A DNA stretch of 64,000 bases from Hemicordylus capensis (GCF_027244095.1 NC_069670.1:17069320-17133319); one strand, 5' to 3'. Counted from the first letter of the stretch, positions 1 to 10,572 are shown. Numbers and translations are program-made. Notes: generated by a model not told the origin, from the letters alone.

Positions 1-685
1 CGTTAGCCAGGCAGTCATTTTGCACAGATTACGCTTCTAGGAGAGTTCAAGAAATTAAACAGATGTAGTAGATTATTATTTATTTATTTTTAGTGTGTTT
101 CACTAAGGGAAGTAGAAAAACAGTTTGAAATGTATAGGATTTCAGCTTCAAATGTTGTTCATTTTATTGTATAATGGCCATGTATGGTAAACTTGAATCG
201 TCCCATAGTTGCCCGAATCGGAGATGACTCTGAATTTAAGATGATCCCTTTAAAAAGTAGAAGTTAATGACAGGTTGTACCTGCGTTTACTTGAAAGGGG
301 CTCTGAATTTAAGATGACCTCTCAATTCCTAACAGCAAAAAGCTTGGATTTTGAATCTGAGGAAGATCTGCTTTTCTTGGGCATTGTGTTCTGTGGCTGG
401 GCATGATGGGAGTTGTAGTTCAACATCCGCTGGAGAGCCAGGCTTGCCTAAGCTGGGGGTTGGCTAGGAGACCCCCCACCCACCCACCCAAGGAAGAGGA
501 AGAAGAGGCAGGGTTTGGGGGTGGCTTGCATGGGCGGGGAGCGTTGGAATGGACCTGGCACGTGGACAAGCCTCGGCTGGCCTACCCTGAGATGTCTCAG
601 GTGGCCACCTGGCTTGAGAGGAACGAGTGAGAGGGTGCCCCAGTTTGCAGACTAAGCTGATCCCTCCGCCCTCTCTCTTGCCTAG
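1..685 (+). other. MEN1: MEN1 intron 8 (3' part)
   Basis: No exon is visible here. The stretch ends in a good acceptor (pyrimidine tract then CCTAG at 681-685) before the penultimate MEN1 exon. Around 395-450 lies half of a palindromic hAT MITE, recognised by GATGGGAGTTGTAGTTCAAC. The intron number is taken from human MEN1 and is inference. Confidence 0.7.
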
Positions 686-1697
686 GCCTCTCCGTTCCAG
701 GCAGGCGGCTCTGCCCTGCAGGACCCGGAGTGCTTTGCCCACCTCCTGCGCTTCTACGACGGGATCTGCAAGTGGGAAGAAGGCAGCCCCACCCCTGTCC
801 TCCACGTGGGCTGGGCCACCTTCCTGGTGCAGTCGCTGAGCCGCTTTGACGGGACGGTGAGGGACGGTCCTTCTTGTCGCCCAGGGCAAGTGGGGGGCGA
901 AGGCCAAAGCGTGTGGGGGACCAGGCCGGGCTGTGTGGTTAAGGCTGGCATCAAGTCATGTTAAGGGTCAGGAGCATAGGAAGCTGCTGTATACTGAGTC
1001 GGACCACTGGTCTGTCTAGCTCAGTCTTGTCTTCACAGACTGGCAACGGCTCCTCCGAGGTTGCAGGCAGGAATCTCTCTCAGCCGTATCGTGGAGATGC
1101 TGCCAGGGAGGGAACTGGGAACCTTCTGCTCTCTTCCCAGAGTGGCTCCATCCCCTAAGAAGGGGAATCTCTTCCAGTGCTCACACTTCTAGTCTAGGGT
1201 TTGCTTAGCGCAGGGGGCCGGTCCTGCTTGCCGCCACCTGACCTGCTCTCCTTTCCCCCTCCCAGGTGCGGCAAAAGGTGACCCTAGTGAGCCGAGACGT
1301 GGACGGCGGCGACGACGACGACCAGGGCAGCGAAGACCCGCGGGAGGGGCGCCGCCGGGGTCCCCGCCGGGAGTCCAAGCCCGAGGAGCCCCCCTTGCCC
1401 AAGAAGGTGGCGGAGCGCCGGCGTCCCAGCTCGGGCCAGCGGCTGGACAAGCTCCCCCTGGAGAAGGAGGAGGGCCCCAGCAGCGGCCCCAGCCCGCCCC
1501 CCGAGGGGCCCCTCCTCACCTTCCAGAGCGAGAAGATGAAGGGCATGAAGGAGCTGCTGGTGGCCGCCAAGATCAACTCCAGCGCCATCAAGCTCCAGCT
1601 GACGGCTCAGTCGCAGGTGCAGCTGAAGAAGCAGAAGGTCTCGGCCCCCCGCGACTACACCCTCTCCTTCCTCAAGCGGCCCCGCAAGTCCCTCTGA
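686..1697 (+). CDS. MEN1: Menin, last two coding exons (partial gene)
   Basis: Menin is a nuclear scaffold that binds KMT2A/B histone methyltransferases, JUND and others. Only its C-terminal part is in the window. The penultimate exon, 686-856 (57 codons, phase 0 at both ends), encodes the conserved segment including [20 protein letters not shown] and [10 protein letters not shown]. It ends at a GTGAGG donor. The last exon, 1266-1697, opens with VRQKV after CTCCCAG and ends in TGA at 1695-1697. It carries two basic clusters matching known menin nuclear localisation signals, [16 protein letters not shown] and [18 protein letters not shown]. It also has the well-conserved stretch [20 protein letters not shown]. 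The last exon gives 143 residues against about 160 in human as I recall; the loss lies in the disordered linker. An upstream alternative acceptor choice (start at 701) is possible but weaker. Identification is firm from sequence and from the MAP4K2 and SF1 neighbours. Confidence 0.95.
972..1210 (-). repeat. 5S/tRNA composite SINE, inside MEN1 intron 9
   Basis: This is the first of about 30 copies of one SINE family. Read on its own strand, a complete copy has four parts. First is a tRNA-like head ending near GGTAGCAAGCATGA. Second is a block matching 5S rRNA (AGCTAAGCAGGGTC, then CCTGGTT, then in some copies GGATGGGAGA). Third is a tRNA-like block with A box TAGCTCAGTGGTAGAGC and B box GGTTCAATCC, or a degenerate version of it. 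Fourth is a shared tail ending near GACTCAGTATAAGGCAGC. This copy is antisense, lacks most of the 5S head, and fills more than half of the 409-bp last MEN1 intron. Confidence 0.85.
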
Positions 1698-2199
1698 GCC
1701 GCCACGCCCTCCCGCCCTCGTCCCCCAGACCCAGCTCGGTAACTGGGTCCAGCCTGCCTGTTGCTCCGCTCGATAGACTAGAGTTACTCTTGCTTGCCGT
1801 CCGGAGCCTTGTTGGGAACGGGTCCCGGGTTCGAATCTCCTTGGAGCCGAGTAGCACTGGTTGAAGTGCTCAGTTCTCTCTTTTCTTTTCTTTTTTTTTT
1901 TGCCGGGGGTTTGGGGGAGAGAAGACTGTGAAAGAGAAGCCATGCTAAGCAATGGGCTTAGCTGGGCGGGTCACTGTTCCCTGTAACAGGGATTTCCAGA
2001 GGTTTTTGACTACGACTCCCATCATCCCCAGCTGTGGTGGGCTTTTTACACCAGCGAACACTGTTGGGAGTGGGGGGGCGTCTTTGCTTTCGCTTCCTCT
2101 GCTGAAATGCCTGCAATTAGGGGAGGCAGGTTAACATTTGTACTGACATGGATTTCTTGTTCGTTGGTGGGTTTTTTTAAAAAAAACGAAAAATGAAAA

Positions 2200-2205
2200 A
2201 ATAAA
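2200..2205 (+). terminator. MEN1: Candidate proximal MEN1 poly(A) signal AATAAA
   Basis: AATAAA lies about 500 bases after the menin stop and is followed within 15-60 bases by T-rich and GT-rich sequence (TTTTTCTTTCTTTTC, GCTTGTGTTC). This is the better of the two candidates on downstream element grounds. Confidence 0.55.
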
Positions 2206-2679
2206 CTGGAGATTTTTCTTTCTTTTCTTAAACGGTCTCTTCTTAGCTTGTGTTCTTTGGATGCTGGCATCTTTTCTCTCTTAGAGCAGGAGAGATGTTT
2301 GGAGCCGTGCAGAAGGTAGCCGAGATGAGCAGGAATATGGTTAAGAGAAGGGCAGATCCAGCTATTGGGAAAGCCGCGTGGAAGGGGACAGAACCCAGTT
2401 GCCACGATCCCTGCAATTTGGGACATGTCTGCACGATAGTCGGGCAGTCCACACGACCGTCCACTGGGTAGAGGAGGAGCCTTGCCCAGTTTGGGGAGGG
2501 GGCTGGGAGCGCTCCCGTTCTGTGATTGTGTGTGGGATAAAAACAAGGTCAGAAGAGACGGAGAGCTGGATCATCTAAGCCCCGGCTGGGGATGTCGATT
2601 CTTCTGCCTCCCTCCCGAGGCAGAGCCAGCCTCCAAGGCCAACTGTGGGGGACTGCTCCGGCTTCTGATCGGTGATGGA

Positions 2680-2685
2680 AATAAA
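2680..2685 (+). terminator. MEN1: Candidate distal MEN1 poly(A) signal AATAAA
   Basis: This second AATAAA has GT-rich sequence (CGTGTGTCTGTTG) about 60 bases downstream. The two signals could serve short and long 3' UTR forms. Confidence 0.45.
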
Positions 2686-2705
2686 GATTCCTTCAGCCAC
2701 GGTCT

Positions 2706-3399
2706 TTCGGGGTGCTGGTTATTCCAGGAGCGAAACACTCGTGTGTCTGTTGACACCACTCTCCTTTTACACAAGGATGAGGGTCTGTAGAGACGCGTGT
2801 CTAAGCTGTTTTATTTATTGAGATCTTTGGGGACTTTTGTTGAAAGGTGGTACGTAAATATTCGTCGTCTTCATCCTGGTGGCTGTAGAGACACTCCAGA
2901 GGCAGACTGTGTAGGCAGCCCCTAGTATGCCAAGTCTGTGTCTAGCAGGATCCTGCGTGGTGGTCCTCAGTTTAAAAGGTGGGCTCTTATCCCCAACTTC
3001 CCAATGCCTAGACCTTATCGCACCCGACCTCCAGCTTAAGGCAAGTTGGCATTCCCTGAAAACCTCCAGGAACTCCTAAAGGGTTTAGCAGGGTTTCACT
3101 GAATGCGGAGCAACTCGGGCACATGTGAAAATGATTAGATCAGTTTTTCTGTCCTCCTGTAGGAAATGCAGCATCTCTCCGTTGAGTCTGGACCCAAAGG
3201 GCTCTCTAGGCTCTCTTTAGGCGCTTGGTTTTGTTTTTCTTTTGAGTAGCTCATTCTCTTTCTCCTCACTACAGCCTTCACGGATCACGTCCCAGACTGC
3301 TTTAACATTCATGTTGGTTTCATGTGCAGTTCCTCGTACAGCAGTGGGGGTTTTGCCAGTTGAGGAAGACCAGCCCAAATCCATGCTGACTTGCAAAAT
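2706..3399. other. Intergenic, no gene seen
   Basis: No conserved coding stretch is visible. A short L2-type LINE tail lies at about 2806-2872 (CTTTGGGGACTTTTGTTGAA, then GGTGGTACGTAAATATT). The rest looks unique. Confidence 0.5.
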
Positions 3400-3467
3400 T
3401 AAAAGCTAGTCCAAAGAGTCTGGCTTTTACCTGTAATCTTAAGTGTCATGTTCACCTTGCATATATT

Positions 3468-3731
3468 TTATTTTATTTTATTTATACGATTTCTATACTA
3501 CCCTTCCAAAAAATGGCTCAGGGCGATTTACACAGAGAAATAACAAATAAATAGGATGGATCTCTCTTCCCAAAGGGCTCACAATCTAAAAAGAAATATG
3601 AGATAGACACCAGCAACAGTCACTGGAGGGATGCTGTGCTGGGGGTGGAGAGGGCCAGTTACTCTCTCCCTGCTAAAAAAGGAGAATCGCCACATTCAAA
3701 GGTGCCGCTTTGCCAAGTTAGCAGGGATCTT
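3468..3731 (-). repeat. L2-tailed short interspersed repeat
   Basis: Antisense copy. On its own strand the element starts at CCCTGCTAACTTGGCAAAG, contains ATTGTGAGCCCTTTGGG, and ends with GGAAGGG and GGTATAGAAAT-type tail sequence followed by A/T-rich TTTA repeats. The inner ATTGTGAGCCCTTTGGG block resembles the 3' end of L2 LINEs. Several window copies share the same 5' boundary, which suggests a SINE using an L2 tail. It lies inside the inverted duplication and is mirrored at 7698-7936. Confidence 0.7.
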
Positions 3732-4049
3732 ATATTCAATCTTATGTGTGCTTATGTTTATCTACACATGCCCTTTGAAAAGTCTGGTGACTTCAAGGAA
3801 TTTCAAGTAAGCAGATGCAGCCACCGCTCAATCCAGTTCTAATCAGTTCTTCATTCCAGGTTCTGGGCACCAGAAATAAGCAGAGTTGGCAGCTGTGGGA
3901 ACAAACGTATCCTCTTTTAATTATGTCTTTCTGGGGGAGGTGTGCACGCGCCCTGCACTGCCATCAGCTGAGTGGAGAAGAAGTTAGCGGAGAAAACAAT
4001 TTCTCTGAGGCGATGCAGAAAGGGTTGGCGTTCGCTTGGAACAAGACCG

Positions 4050-4145
4050 TGAAACTAGCCTACCTCTCAGGGCTGTTGTGAGGATGACATGGAGAAAGGA
4101 TCAGTGGAGCTCCTTGGAAGGAAGGACTGGGTAGAAATGTGCGTA
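4050..4145 (+). repeat. Old Sauria-type SINE tail fragment
   Basis: CCTCTCAGGGCTGTTGTGAGG followed by GCTCCTTGGAAGGAAGGAC is the 3' half of the squamate Sauria SINE. It is mirrored in the other arm of the inverted duplication at 7262-7352, so it predates that duplication. Confidence 0.6.
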
Positions 4146-4532
4146 TTATGTCCTTGGCCTATGATGTCGCTGTTCCATCCACTCTGGAGAAGGATGGGGA
4201 ATCGGTGGAGAAGGAGAGCAAGCCGCAAGATGTTTCCATGCCACTGCCTGCCGTGACACACTCAGAAGCTCCTTGTCCACCGTTCGAGCTTGTGTCTGCA
4301 GAGAGAGAGGCTGTCTCTTGCACTCCAGCATTGCACATCGCGGCAAGAAGCTGAGTGCAGCCTTGATCTCTGCTGGCACGAGCTGTAATGGTGGACATTG
4401 TTTGTGGGCTTTGGAGTGTGTTTGTGGGGCTGCTGTACGTGTGTCCTGTCGTGGATCCTGGAAATGAAACCACCCTCTCTTTCCTGACTTGATTCAGCTC
4501 TGGCCTGGAAAATATATTTCCTTGCTTGATTC

Positions 4533-4668
4533 AGCTCTGGGCCAGTCACTTCTCTCTCAGCCTAACCTACTTCACAGGGTTGTTGTGAGGAGCAACTCAA
4601 GGATGTAGTACACTGCTCTGGGCTCCTTGGAGGAAGAGCAGGATATAAATGTTAAAAATAAAATAAAA
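4533..4668 (+). repeat. Sauria SINE 3' part
   Basis: GGGCCAGTCACTTCTCTCTC, CTTCACAGGGTTGTTGTGAG and GAGGAAGAGCAGGATATAAA followed by an A-rich tail mark the 3' two thirds of a Sauria SINE. It is absent from the matching position in the right arm of the duplication, so it inserted later. The short direct repeat CTTGATTCAGCTCTGG (4487 and 4523) precedes it. Confidence 0.75.
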
Positions 4669-4837
4669 TGCTGGCCTATTTCCCTAGAACCTCTTCACTT
4701 GCAAGTTCATCTTTGTATTTCAGGAGGATGGCAGATGATGAGCAATTCATCCATGAAGCAAATCCGTCATGTTTGAAAAGGAAGCCAGTTGAAAGTTTTA
4801 AATTGTCTTTAAGCTGTTGTTTGAAAAGCTGTTTCAT

Positions 4838-4935
4838 TTTTATTGTATTTATTTTTTTGAACCGCCTAGAGCCTTTGGAGTAAGGCGGTATATACATTAA
4901 ATGAATAATAATAAAAATAATAATAATAAATAATA
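4838..4935 (+). repeat. L2-type LINE tail with (AAT)n end
   Basis: AACCGCCTAGAGCCTTTGGA then AAGGCGGTATATACATTAAA and an AATAATAAT run form the usual end of L2-like elements seen elsewhere in the window. Only the tail is present. Confidence 0.6.
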
Positions 4936-5205
4936 ATCAGAAGCAAGTTAAGTCAGCATGGGACAGGGCCTTTTCTGCTTTTGCCCCCAAGCTCTGGAAT
5001 GTTTCTGCCACACTTCTTGCACTTTCGTTCAGAAGCAAACACAGTGTTCCTTGAAATGGTGTTTCATGTAAAGCCCAGTGTAATCAATGTGCTGCTCTGC
5101 TGTCTAAATCTTTGTCTGTGTTAATTAATACCTATAGAGGTTGTACCAGATGCTGCAGCCGTAAACTATTTTCATAAAACCTTGTTCGTGGCAACTTCAG
5201 TTATG
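4936..5205. other. Unique-looking intergenic stretch
   Basis: I see nothing coding and no recognisable repeat here. Confidence 0.4.
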
Positions 5206-5213
5206 GTCTATAC

Positions 5214-5349
5214 CAGGGATTCTTAGCGTTGGGTCCCCAGATGTTACTGGACTTCAACTCCCATAATCCCCAGCTCCAGTGGCCTTTGGTTGGGGATTAT
5301 GGGAGTTGAAGTCCAATAGCATCTGGGGCCCCAACACTGAGAAACCCTG
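5214..5349. mobile_element. Palindromic hAT MITE with perfect 8-bp target duplication
   Basis: This 136-bp element is almost a perfect inverted repeat, beginning CAGGGATTCTTAGCGTTGGG and ending with its complement. It is flanked on both sides by GTCTATAC (5206-5213 and 5350-5357). The 8-bp duplication and CAGGG ends are hAT hallmarks. Each arm carries the core ACTTCAACTCCCATAATCCC. Confidence 0.9.
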
Positions 5350-5719
5350 GTCTATACAATCCCCTTGAGAATACCCGCATGATGGTATACAGCGGAGCCT
5401 TGCACCTGACCATGTCCCCAGAGCTTACAGCCCATCTAAATATGGCGTGCAAGAGGTCATCTGACCAGAGGCCACCAGCAACAGTACAGCATCTCCAGTT
5501 TGTACTGCCTGAAGAGGGCTGGAGTGCGGCTGGATTCTGGGGCATCATGCCTGCTGGCTGTCCTCAGGGTTTCGTGTGTGTTGTGTCCCAACTGGGTACC
5601 CACTAGCCTGCCCAGGCACTCGTCCTAAGGGTTTCGTGCGTGCGTGTGTGTGTTGTGTTCCAACCGGGGCCTTCTTGCATTTCAAGGAGGCCTACCTTTT
5701 CTGTGCAAACTAGTATTTG

Positions 5720-5963
5720 CACTACACACACACACACACACACACCGCTTTTCAAGCGAGTTTCCAAAGCGGTTTATGTAGAAAAATGAAGTACCAACTG
5801 GTGAAATGGTTGCCTGCTGTCCCTAAAGGGCTCACTCTCTAAGAGGAGGCAGAAGGTAGACACCACACCAGTTCCTTCCAAGGCGGGATAGGTCCAGTTG
5901 CTCTTCTGCTCGATGTAAGAGACCCCCCCCAAAAAAAAACACCCCTTGGAAAGGTGCCTCTTT
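5720..5963 (-). repeat. L2-tailed short repeat with (CA)n
   Basis: A (CA)n run at about 5725-5744 precedes CGCTTTTCAAGCGAG, AAAGCGGTTTATGTAG and AAGGTGCCTCTTTGC, which are the tail-to-head landmarks of the L2-tailed repeat in antisense. This copy is more diverged than most and has an internal poly-C/poly-A run. Confidence 0.55.
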
Positions 5964-6109
5964 GCTCCAAGTGAAAATGCAATATTTACTGCTCTGCAGA
6001 AGCCAGTAATGTAACATTTCCACAGCCATATATGTGAAAGCATCTGGGATGTCTTGCTTTTTGGAGTAGCCCAACAGGTTTATGTTTCGGGCTCACCACA
6101 GGCTCCTAA

Positions 6110-6277
6110 CAGTGTTCACTCTAATGTTTTTCATGCTGTATCAAGGCCGTGTGTGCCTACGTGCCTTCAGAGCGGAGGCTTCCTGATTCAAGCTGAGCAG
6201 GCTCTAAAATGAACTGAGCAGACATTAAAAAAAGCTTGTCAGAGCACAAACGTGTGCATGCCTTAGAGAGAACACTG
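6110..6277. mobile_element. hAT MITE, CAGTGTTCNCTCTAA family
   Basis: The element starts CAGTGTTCACTCTAA and ends TTAGAGAGAACACTG. Flanks GCTCCTAA and GCTCCGGC agree at their first five bases, consistent with a decayed 8-bp duplication. Related copies lie at 31224-31396 and 55510-55966. The interior carries AGCTGAGCAGG and ACTGAGCAGACATT motifs shared by all three. Confidence 0.75.
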
Positions 6278-6974
6278 GCTCCGGCGTCATAGGGCCCTCT
6301 TGCTTTGCACCCTGGCTGAGATTTGTTCAAAGGCATTGGTGGAAGAGAGAGAGTCTTTTACTAGAAACGACGTCCAACTTAAACATGTGAAGGAAACAGT
6401 CTCGCCCTACTGTTGTTAGAGCTGTTCAGTACACCGATTGCTTCCAGAGAGGTAAACCAGATTACAGAACCATAGAGGAAGGAATTTCAAATGCACTGCC
6501 TGGATTTCACTCTGGATCCGATCGCATGGGAGGGCCGAGAAGGAGGGGAAAGTATACAGCTCTGTCAAATAAATAAATAAAATGCAAATGAGTTGCCACA
6601 TAATTTGCATAATATGCAAATTAGGCCACCCAGATTTGGGAAGCTTACAAATGGCAACCCTACTCATGGGAAACTGTCGTTTGCAAGGCTCTAATCCAAA
6701 ATGTGCACCACTATGTAGGTATTTACAAGAGAAAGCCACAATCAGTGTTGGCTTCTATAGTGTCTAGTACAGATGAAAACCAAGACATCAAAACATAACA
6801 TTGACTGCAAAGGGTTTTGCAACAACAACATGGTGCTTGCTTATAAACTAAAAGTGCAAAGAATTCCAGGACGTGGCAGAATTGAATTGCCACCCTCTCT
6901 GAACAGATAACTAATCAGACATTTTCCACTGTGGTATTGTTACTTTAACTCAGATTTATCAGTCGCCCCTCCCG
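6278..6974. other. Intergenic, no gene seen
   Basis: AT-rich sequence with a possible transposon end near 6640-6665 (TGGCAACCCTA, an end also seen near 45110 and in inverse near 28385). Nothing coding is supported. Confidence 0.4.
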
Positions 6975-7261
6975 TGCTAACTTCCTTCTCAAACTGGAGG
7001 AAGTAATTTGATTAGCTACGGTGGACTTCTTTCTCAAAGTCTGCAAACCTCCTGAAATAAAAAGATGAAGCTTCATGTGAAGAAGTTGTGGGTAAACAGG
7101 TCATCATTTTCCAGGCTAGAACAGAATCAAATATCCATGACGGGACCCAAGAGCACACGACAAGCCCCCTGTCCCCCCCGCCCACCGTCCACAATTACAG
7201 CCCGTGTGTGCAGAGATAAATGCTGCACTCAGATTCTTGTCGTGATGTAAGACATTGTACT

Positions 7262-7352
7262 TACATTGATAGCCAGTCCTTCCTCCGAGGAGCCTCGGCA
7301 GCCTCCGTGGACCCTTTCCCCATGTCATCCTCACAACAGCCCTGAGAGGTAG
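7262..7352 (-). repeat. Old Sauria-type SINE tail fragment (antisense)
   Basis: TCCTCACAACAGCCCTGAGA and CTTCCTCCGAGGAGCC mirror the fragment at 4050-4145. Confidence 0.6.
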
Positions 7353-7697
7353 GCTAGTTTCAAGGTCTTCTTCCAAACCAACTCCAAACCCTTCTGCATC
7401 ACCACGGGGCAAACTTTTTCTCCTTTAACTTCTCACTCGGCTGATGGCAGTACAGTGCACAAATCCCCCAGAAAGGCAGAACTCAAGGAGGATAGGTTTG
7501 ATTCGACAGCAGCCAGCTCTGCTAATTTCTGGTACCTGAAACAGAGAACTGGGTTAACTGGTGGCTGTTTCTGCTTCCTCTAGATTGCTTATCTTTTTTT
7601 AAAATCACCAGCTCTCTATCTAATAAAGATATTTCGAGGGCAAGAACAGATAAATACACACACAAGATTGATTAAATGCAAGGTGAAGCAAGTTTGT

Positions 7698-7936
7698 CCT
7701 GCTAACTGAGCAAAAAGTGGTGATTCTCTTTATTTAGCAGGGGGAGAGCAACTGGCCCGATCCATCCCCAGCACAGCACCCCTCCAGTCACAGTGGCTGT
7801 TGCTGGTGTCTGTCTTATGTTTCTTTTTTAGATTGTGAGCCCTTTGGGGGACAGGGAGCCATCTTCATTTCTAGCTATGTAAACCGCTTTGGGGACTTTT
7901 GATTGCAAAGCTGTATATAAATATTCCTTGTAGTGT
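7698..7936 (+). repeat. L2-tailed short repeat
   Basis: Sense copy starting CCTGCTAACTGAGCAAAAAG, with TTTAGATTGTGAGCCCTTTG inside and ending CTGTATATAAATATTCC. It mirrors 3468-3731 across the inverted duplication. Confidence 0.7.
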
Positions 7937-8036
7937 AGTGAAGATTGCACTTTTACAAGCAGAAGCCAGGATCTCAGGAAGAGCCAGATTCATTCTGCAT
8001 CTCCCACAGGGATTTGGGCTGTGTCCCCCCAACCCC

Positions 8037-8225
8037 CAGTTTGTTTAATAAATTTATACACTGCCTGTAACAGAAACTCTCAAGGCAGTTTACAACCAAT
8101 TAAGACACCCAGGTTTTTAAAAGAGACATTTAACACATATATAGAATCCAGTTTAAAAACAGAAAATCCAATAGCCAGGCTGAACAGGTATGTCTTCAAT
8201 GGTTTCCTAAAAGCCATCAGTAGGC
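8037..8225 (-). repeat. LINE tail (L2-like, antisense)
   Basis: TTTATACACTGCCTGTAACA, CTCAAGGCAGTTTACAACC and AAAGCCATCAGTAGGC look like an antisense LINE 3' end of the kind that gives table-top GGTTTACA motifs. The family is uncertain. Confidence 0.45.
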
Positions 8226-8369
8226 AAAGCTAGCATGTTGCATGGCAAATGGGCATGTGAAACTGACATGAATGTCAAAGCAGACTGTGGTGTGATATGA
8301 GGAGGAGGCAGGAGAGAGAGAGAATGAAGCTATTCACAGAACAGAACCAAGCATTTAAATAGCTCTTTG

Positions 8370-8644
8370 GAACATAGGAGTCCATCTAGCTCAGTATCGT
8401 CTTCACAGACTGGCAGTGGCTTCTCCAAGGTTGCAGGCAGGAGTCTCTCTCAGCCCTCTCTTGGAGATGCTGGCAGGGGAGGAACTTGGAACCTTCTGCT
8501 CTTCCCAGAGCGCTCCATCCCCGGAGGGGAATCTCTTCCAGTGCTCTCACACATCAAGTCTCCCATTCAGATGCAACCAGGGCAGACCCTGATTAGCTAA
8601 GGGGGGACAAGTCATGCTTGCTACCACAAGACCAGCTCTCCTCC
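8370..8644 (-). repeat. 5S/tRNA composite SINE, antisense, near full
   Basis: Runs from the tail (TCCATCTAGCTCAGTATCG) to the head (GCTACCACAAGACCAGCTCT). The tRNA-like block is the degenerate type (CAGAGCGCTCCATCC). Confidence 0.85.
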
Positions 8645-9387
8645 CAGATGCAACTGAGTGAGGCAACGGAGTGATTACTGAAGTAATCAGCATTCATTGA
8701 GGGCTGAAGAGTTGATGTCACCCGACTTGCAAGTCCTAAAGTCACTTCACATTTTCATGGAACCCTCCTTAAGCTGTTTAGAACAGCAATATGTTGGCTG
8801 AGAAAACCAGTTTGCCTTAAGCTGGAGAGAAACAATGGCCTAGGGGAAACGGAGACAGACACAGGTGGGAAAGCGTAACTTTTAAACAACGAACAAGAGA
8901 AGGTTACGATTGTCTGGGGAAGATTTTACTTGGGAGGGGTTGAAAGTTTCTCTTTAAAATAGCATTTGAGGAAGAAGCGGGATCTGAATCAGGGCCATGG
9001 TACAAGGCAAGGGTTACTTAAGCCTGTCTTCTTTCCTTGCTACAAGTCCCCCCCTGAAGCTGCTATGGACCCCCAAAGAAGCCACACACAAGCTTATGTT
9101 AAGTGATGACCGGACTTGGCTGGAGAACAGCTGAACAACTCCATGCCTGGTCAATGTGACCCTGGAAAACCAGAAAAAAGTGGGGAGCAAAAGCACCCCC
9201 GGCAGAGTCAAAAGAGAAACCCCTCCGATCACAAGCAGCACAGAATGCTCTCAGCCCAAAACACTCTAAATAAACAACCTTTTCCAAGAGCACTCATACT
9301 GTTATACAGGAATCAAAACAAAGGTAGCAAAACAAATGTGTCTCAGCTATAAAGGACACCATAAAATACAACCTTGACAAGCAACAA
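8645..9387. other. Intergenic, no gene seen
   Basis: I recognise no repeat or coding stretch. The short open frames here lack splice signals or family features. Confidence 0.4.
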
Positions 9388-9693
9388 GGAGAGGAGAGGC
9401 TAGTCTTGTGGTAGCAAGCATGACCTGTCCCTTTAGCTAAGCAGGGTCTGCCCTGGTTGCATATGAATGGGAGACTAGAAGTGTGAGAACTGGAAGATCT
9501 TCCCCCCCTTAGGGGATGGGGCCACTCTGGGAAGAGCATCTAGGTTCCAAGTTCCCTCCCTTGCAGCATCTCCACGATAGGGCTGAGAGAGATTCCTGCC
9601 TGCAACCTTGGAGAAGCCGCTGCTGCCAGTCTGTGAAGACAATACTGAGCTAGATAGACCAATGGTCTGACTCAGTATATGGCATGTTCCTAA
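9388..9693 (+). repeat. 5S/tRNA composite SINE, full length
   Basis: This is one of the clearest sense copies. The head GGCTAGTCTTGTGGTAGCAA is followed by the 5S-like AGCTAAGCAGGGTCTGCCCT and ATGAATGGGAGACTAG. The degenerate tRNA block GCCACTCTGGGAAGAGCAT and the shared tail complete it. Confidence 0.9.
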
Positions 9694-9765
9694 CAAATAT
9701 TCCTAACCTCCCTGAGCCATTTCTGGAAGGGCGGTATAGAAATCAAATTAATTAAATTAAATATG
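9694..9765 (+). repeat. L2-type LINE tail
   Basis: CCTGAGCCATTTCTGGAAGG then GCGGTATAGAAATCAAATT with an A/T-rich end. It sits directly after the SINE tail. Confidence 0.55.
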
Positions 9766-10572
9766 ACACACAGCATCATTTAATCTAAATGCTGTTCTGA
9801 ATCCTTCCATATTTCTAAAACACTAGTTGAAGCAACCTTCCCTGACGATCTGCTCTACTTAATGTTAGTAATCAACCAAAGTGTGACCCCCCTGCAAAGT
9901 TTCTTTTAACTCCCTTATTTAAAAAATAAAATCAGAGCATCAGGACATCAACGACCAATACAAACCCATCAAAACCACTCAAATCTTGGTGAAAACTCTG
10001 TATGTAAAACTCTACAAATCAACAATTACATTTAATCAAAAAAAGAAATAAAACCAAGGTTTAACATATAACTCTTGAAACATAGTAGAAATACCTAACT
10101 CCACTTCTGATCCCCTTGCTGCTCTGGATCCATTCCCTGCTGCACCTGATCCTTTTACTAATTAAATCCTCATTTTAGAGCAGGGGGGAAACCCTTAAAG
10201 GATCCCCCTCCTCCCCTGGCACAAATCTAAGCACCACTTGCTGAAAGAACTATCATCCTTTCCTGAGCAGACTGTGAAGGTGTCCCTAAAGCCAGCTCTC
10301 CCCAATAAGGGAAGCAAGGGCCATGCAAATTCTCATTACATACAGGAGAGAAAGGGCACCCCTGGGAAAACCAAAAGAGGAAACCCTCAGAGAGAGGCCC
10401 CCTCTTTTATTCCTGATCAGAATAAAATGATCAGAACTGGGATAGAATCTCCCCAGTTGCCTGTTCAAAGGTGTGTGTGTGGGGGGGGATCCCAAAGTGG
10501 TTTCCAGAGCAAAAGGAAGGAGATGAGGATTCCAAATCTTAAATATATTTTAATAGAGAGAGAGACATAAAT

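Larger units (their letters stand above)
1698..2705 (+). other. MEN1: MEN1 3' UTR and gene end
   Basis: This is the sequence after the menin stop. It contains a half hAT MITE at about 2007-2043 (GACTACGACTCCCATCATCC) and a T-rich, then A-rich run before the first poly(A) signal. The true cleavage site cannot be chosen by eye. The span given assumes the distal signal. Confidence 0.5.
3400..4790. repeat. Left arm of a diverged inverted duplication
   Basis: This stretch matches the reverse complement of about 6975-8000 in order and with similar spacing. Paired landmarks are the L2-tailed SINE at its left end, the TTCAATCTTATGTGTG stretch, GCACCAGAAATAAGCAGAG, CAGCTGATGGCAGTGCAG, the Sauria-type tail GCCTACCTCTCAGGGCTGTT, GAATCTGAGTGCAGC-like sequence and TTTATTTCAGGAGG-like sequence. 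Identity appears to be around 75-80 percent by eye. The left arm has an extra Sauria SINE tail at 4533-4668 that the right arm lacks. Confidence 0.7.
6975..8000. repeat. Right arm of the diverged inverted duplication
   Basis: Reverse-complement partner of 3400-4790, sharing the same internal SINE fragments in mirrored positions. Shared nested repeats argue for duplication of one segment rather than two independent insertions. Confidence 0.7.

Noticed and set aside
1284-1952. 222-codon minus-strand open frame over the MEN1 last exon
   Set aside because: Shadow of the menin coding strand, with Leu/Gly/Arg composition.
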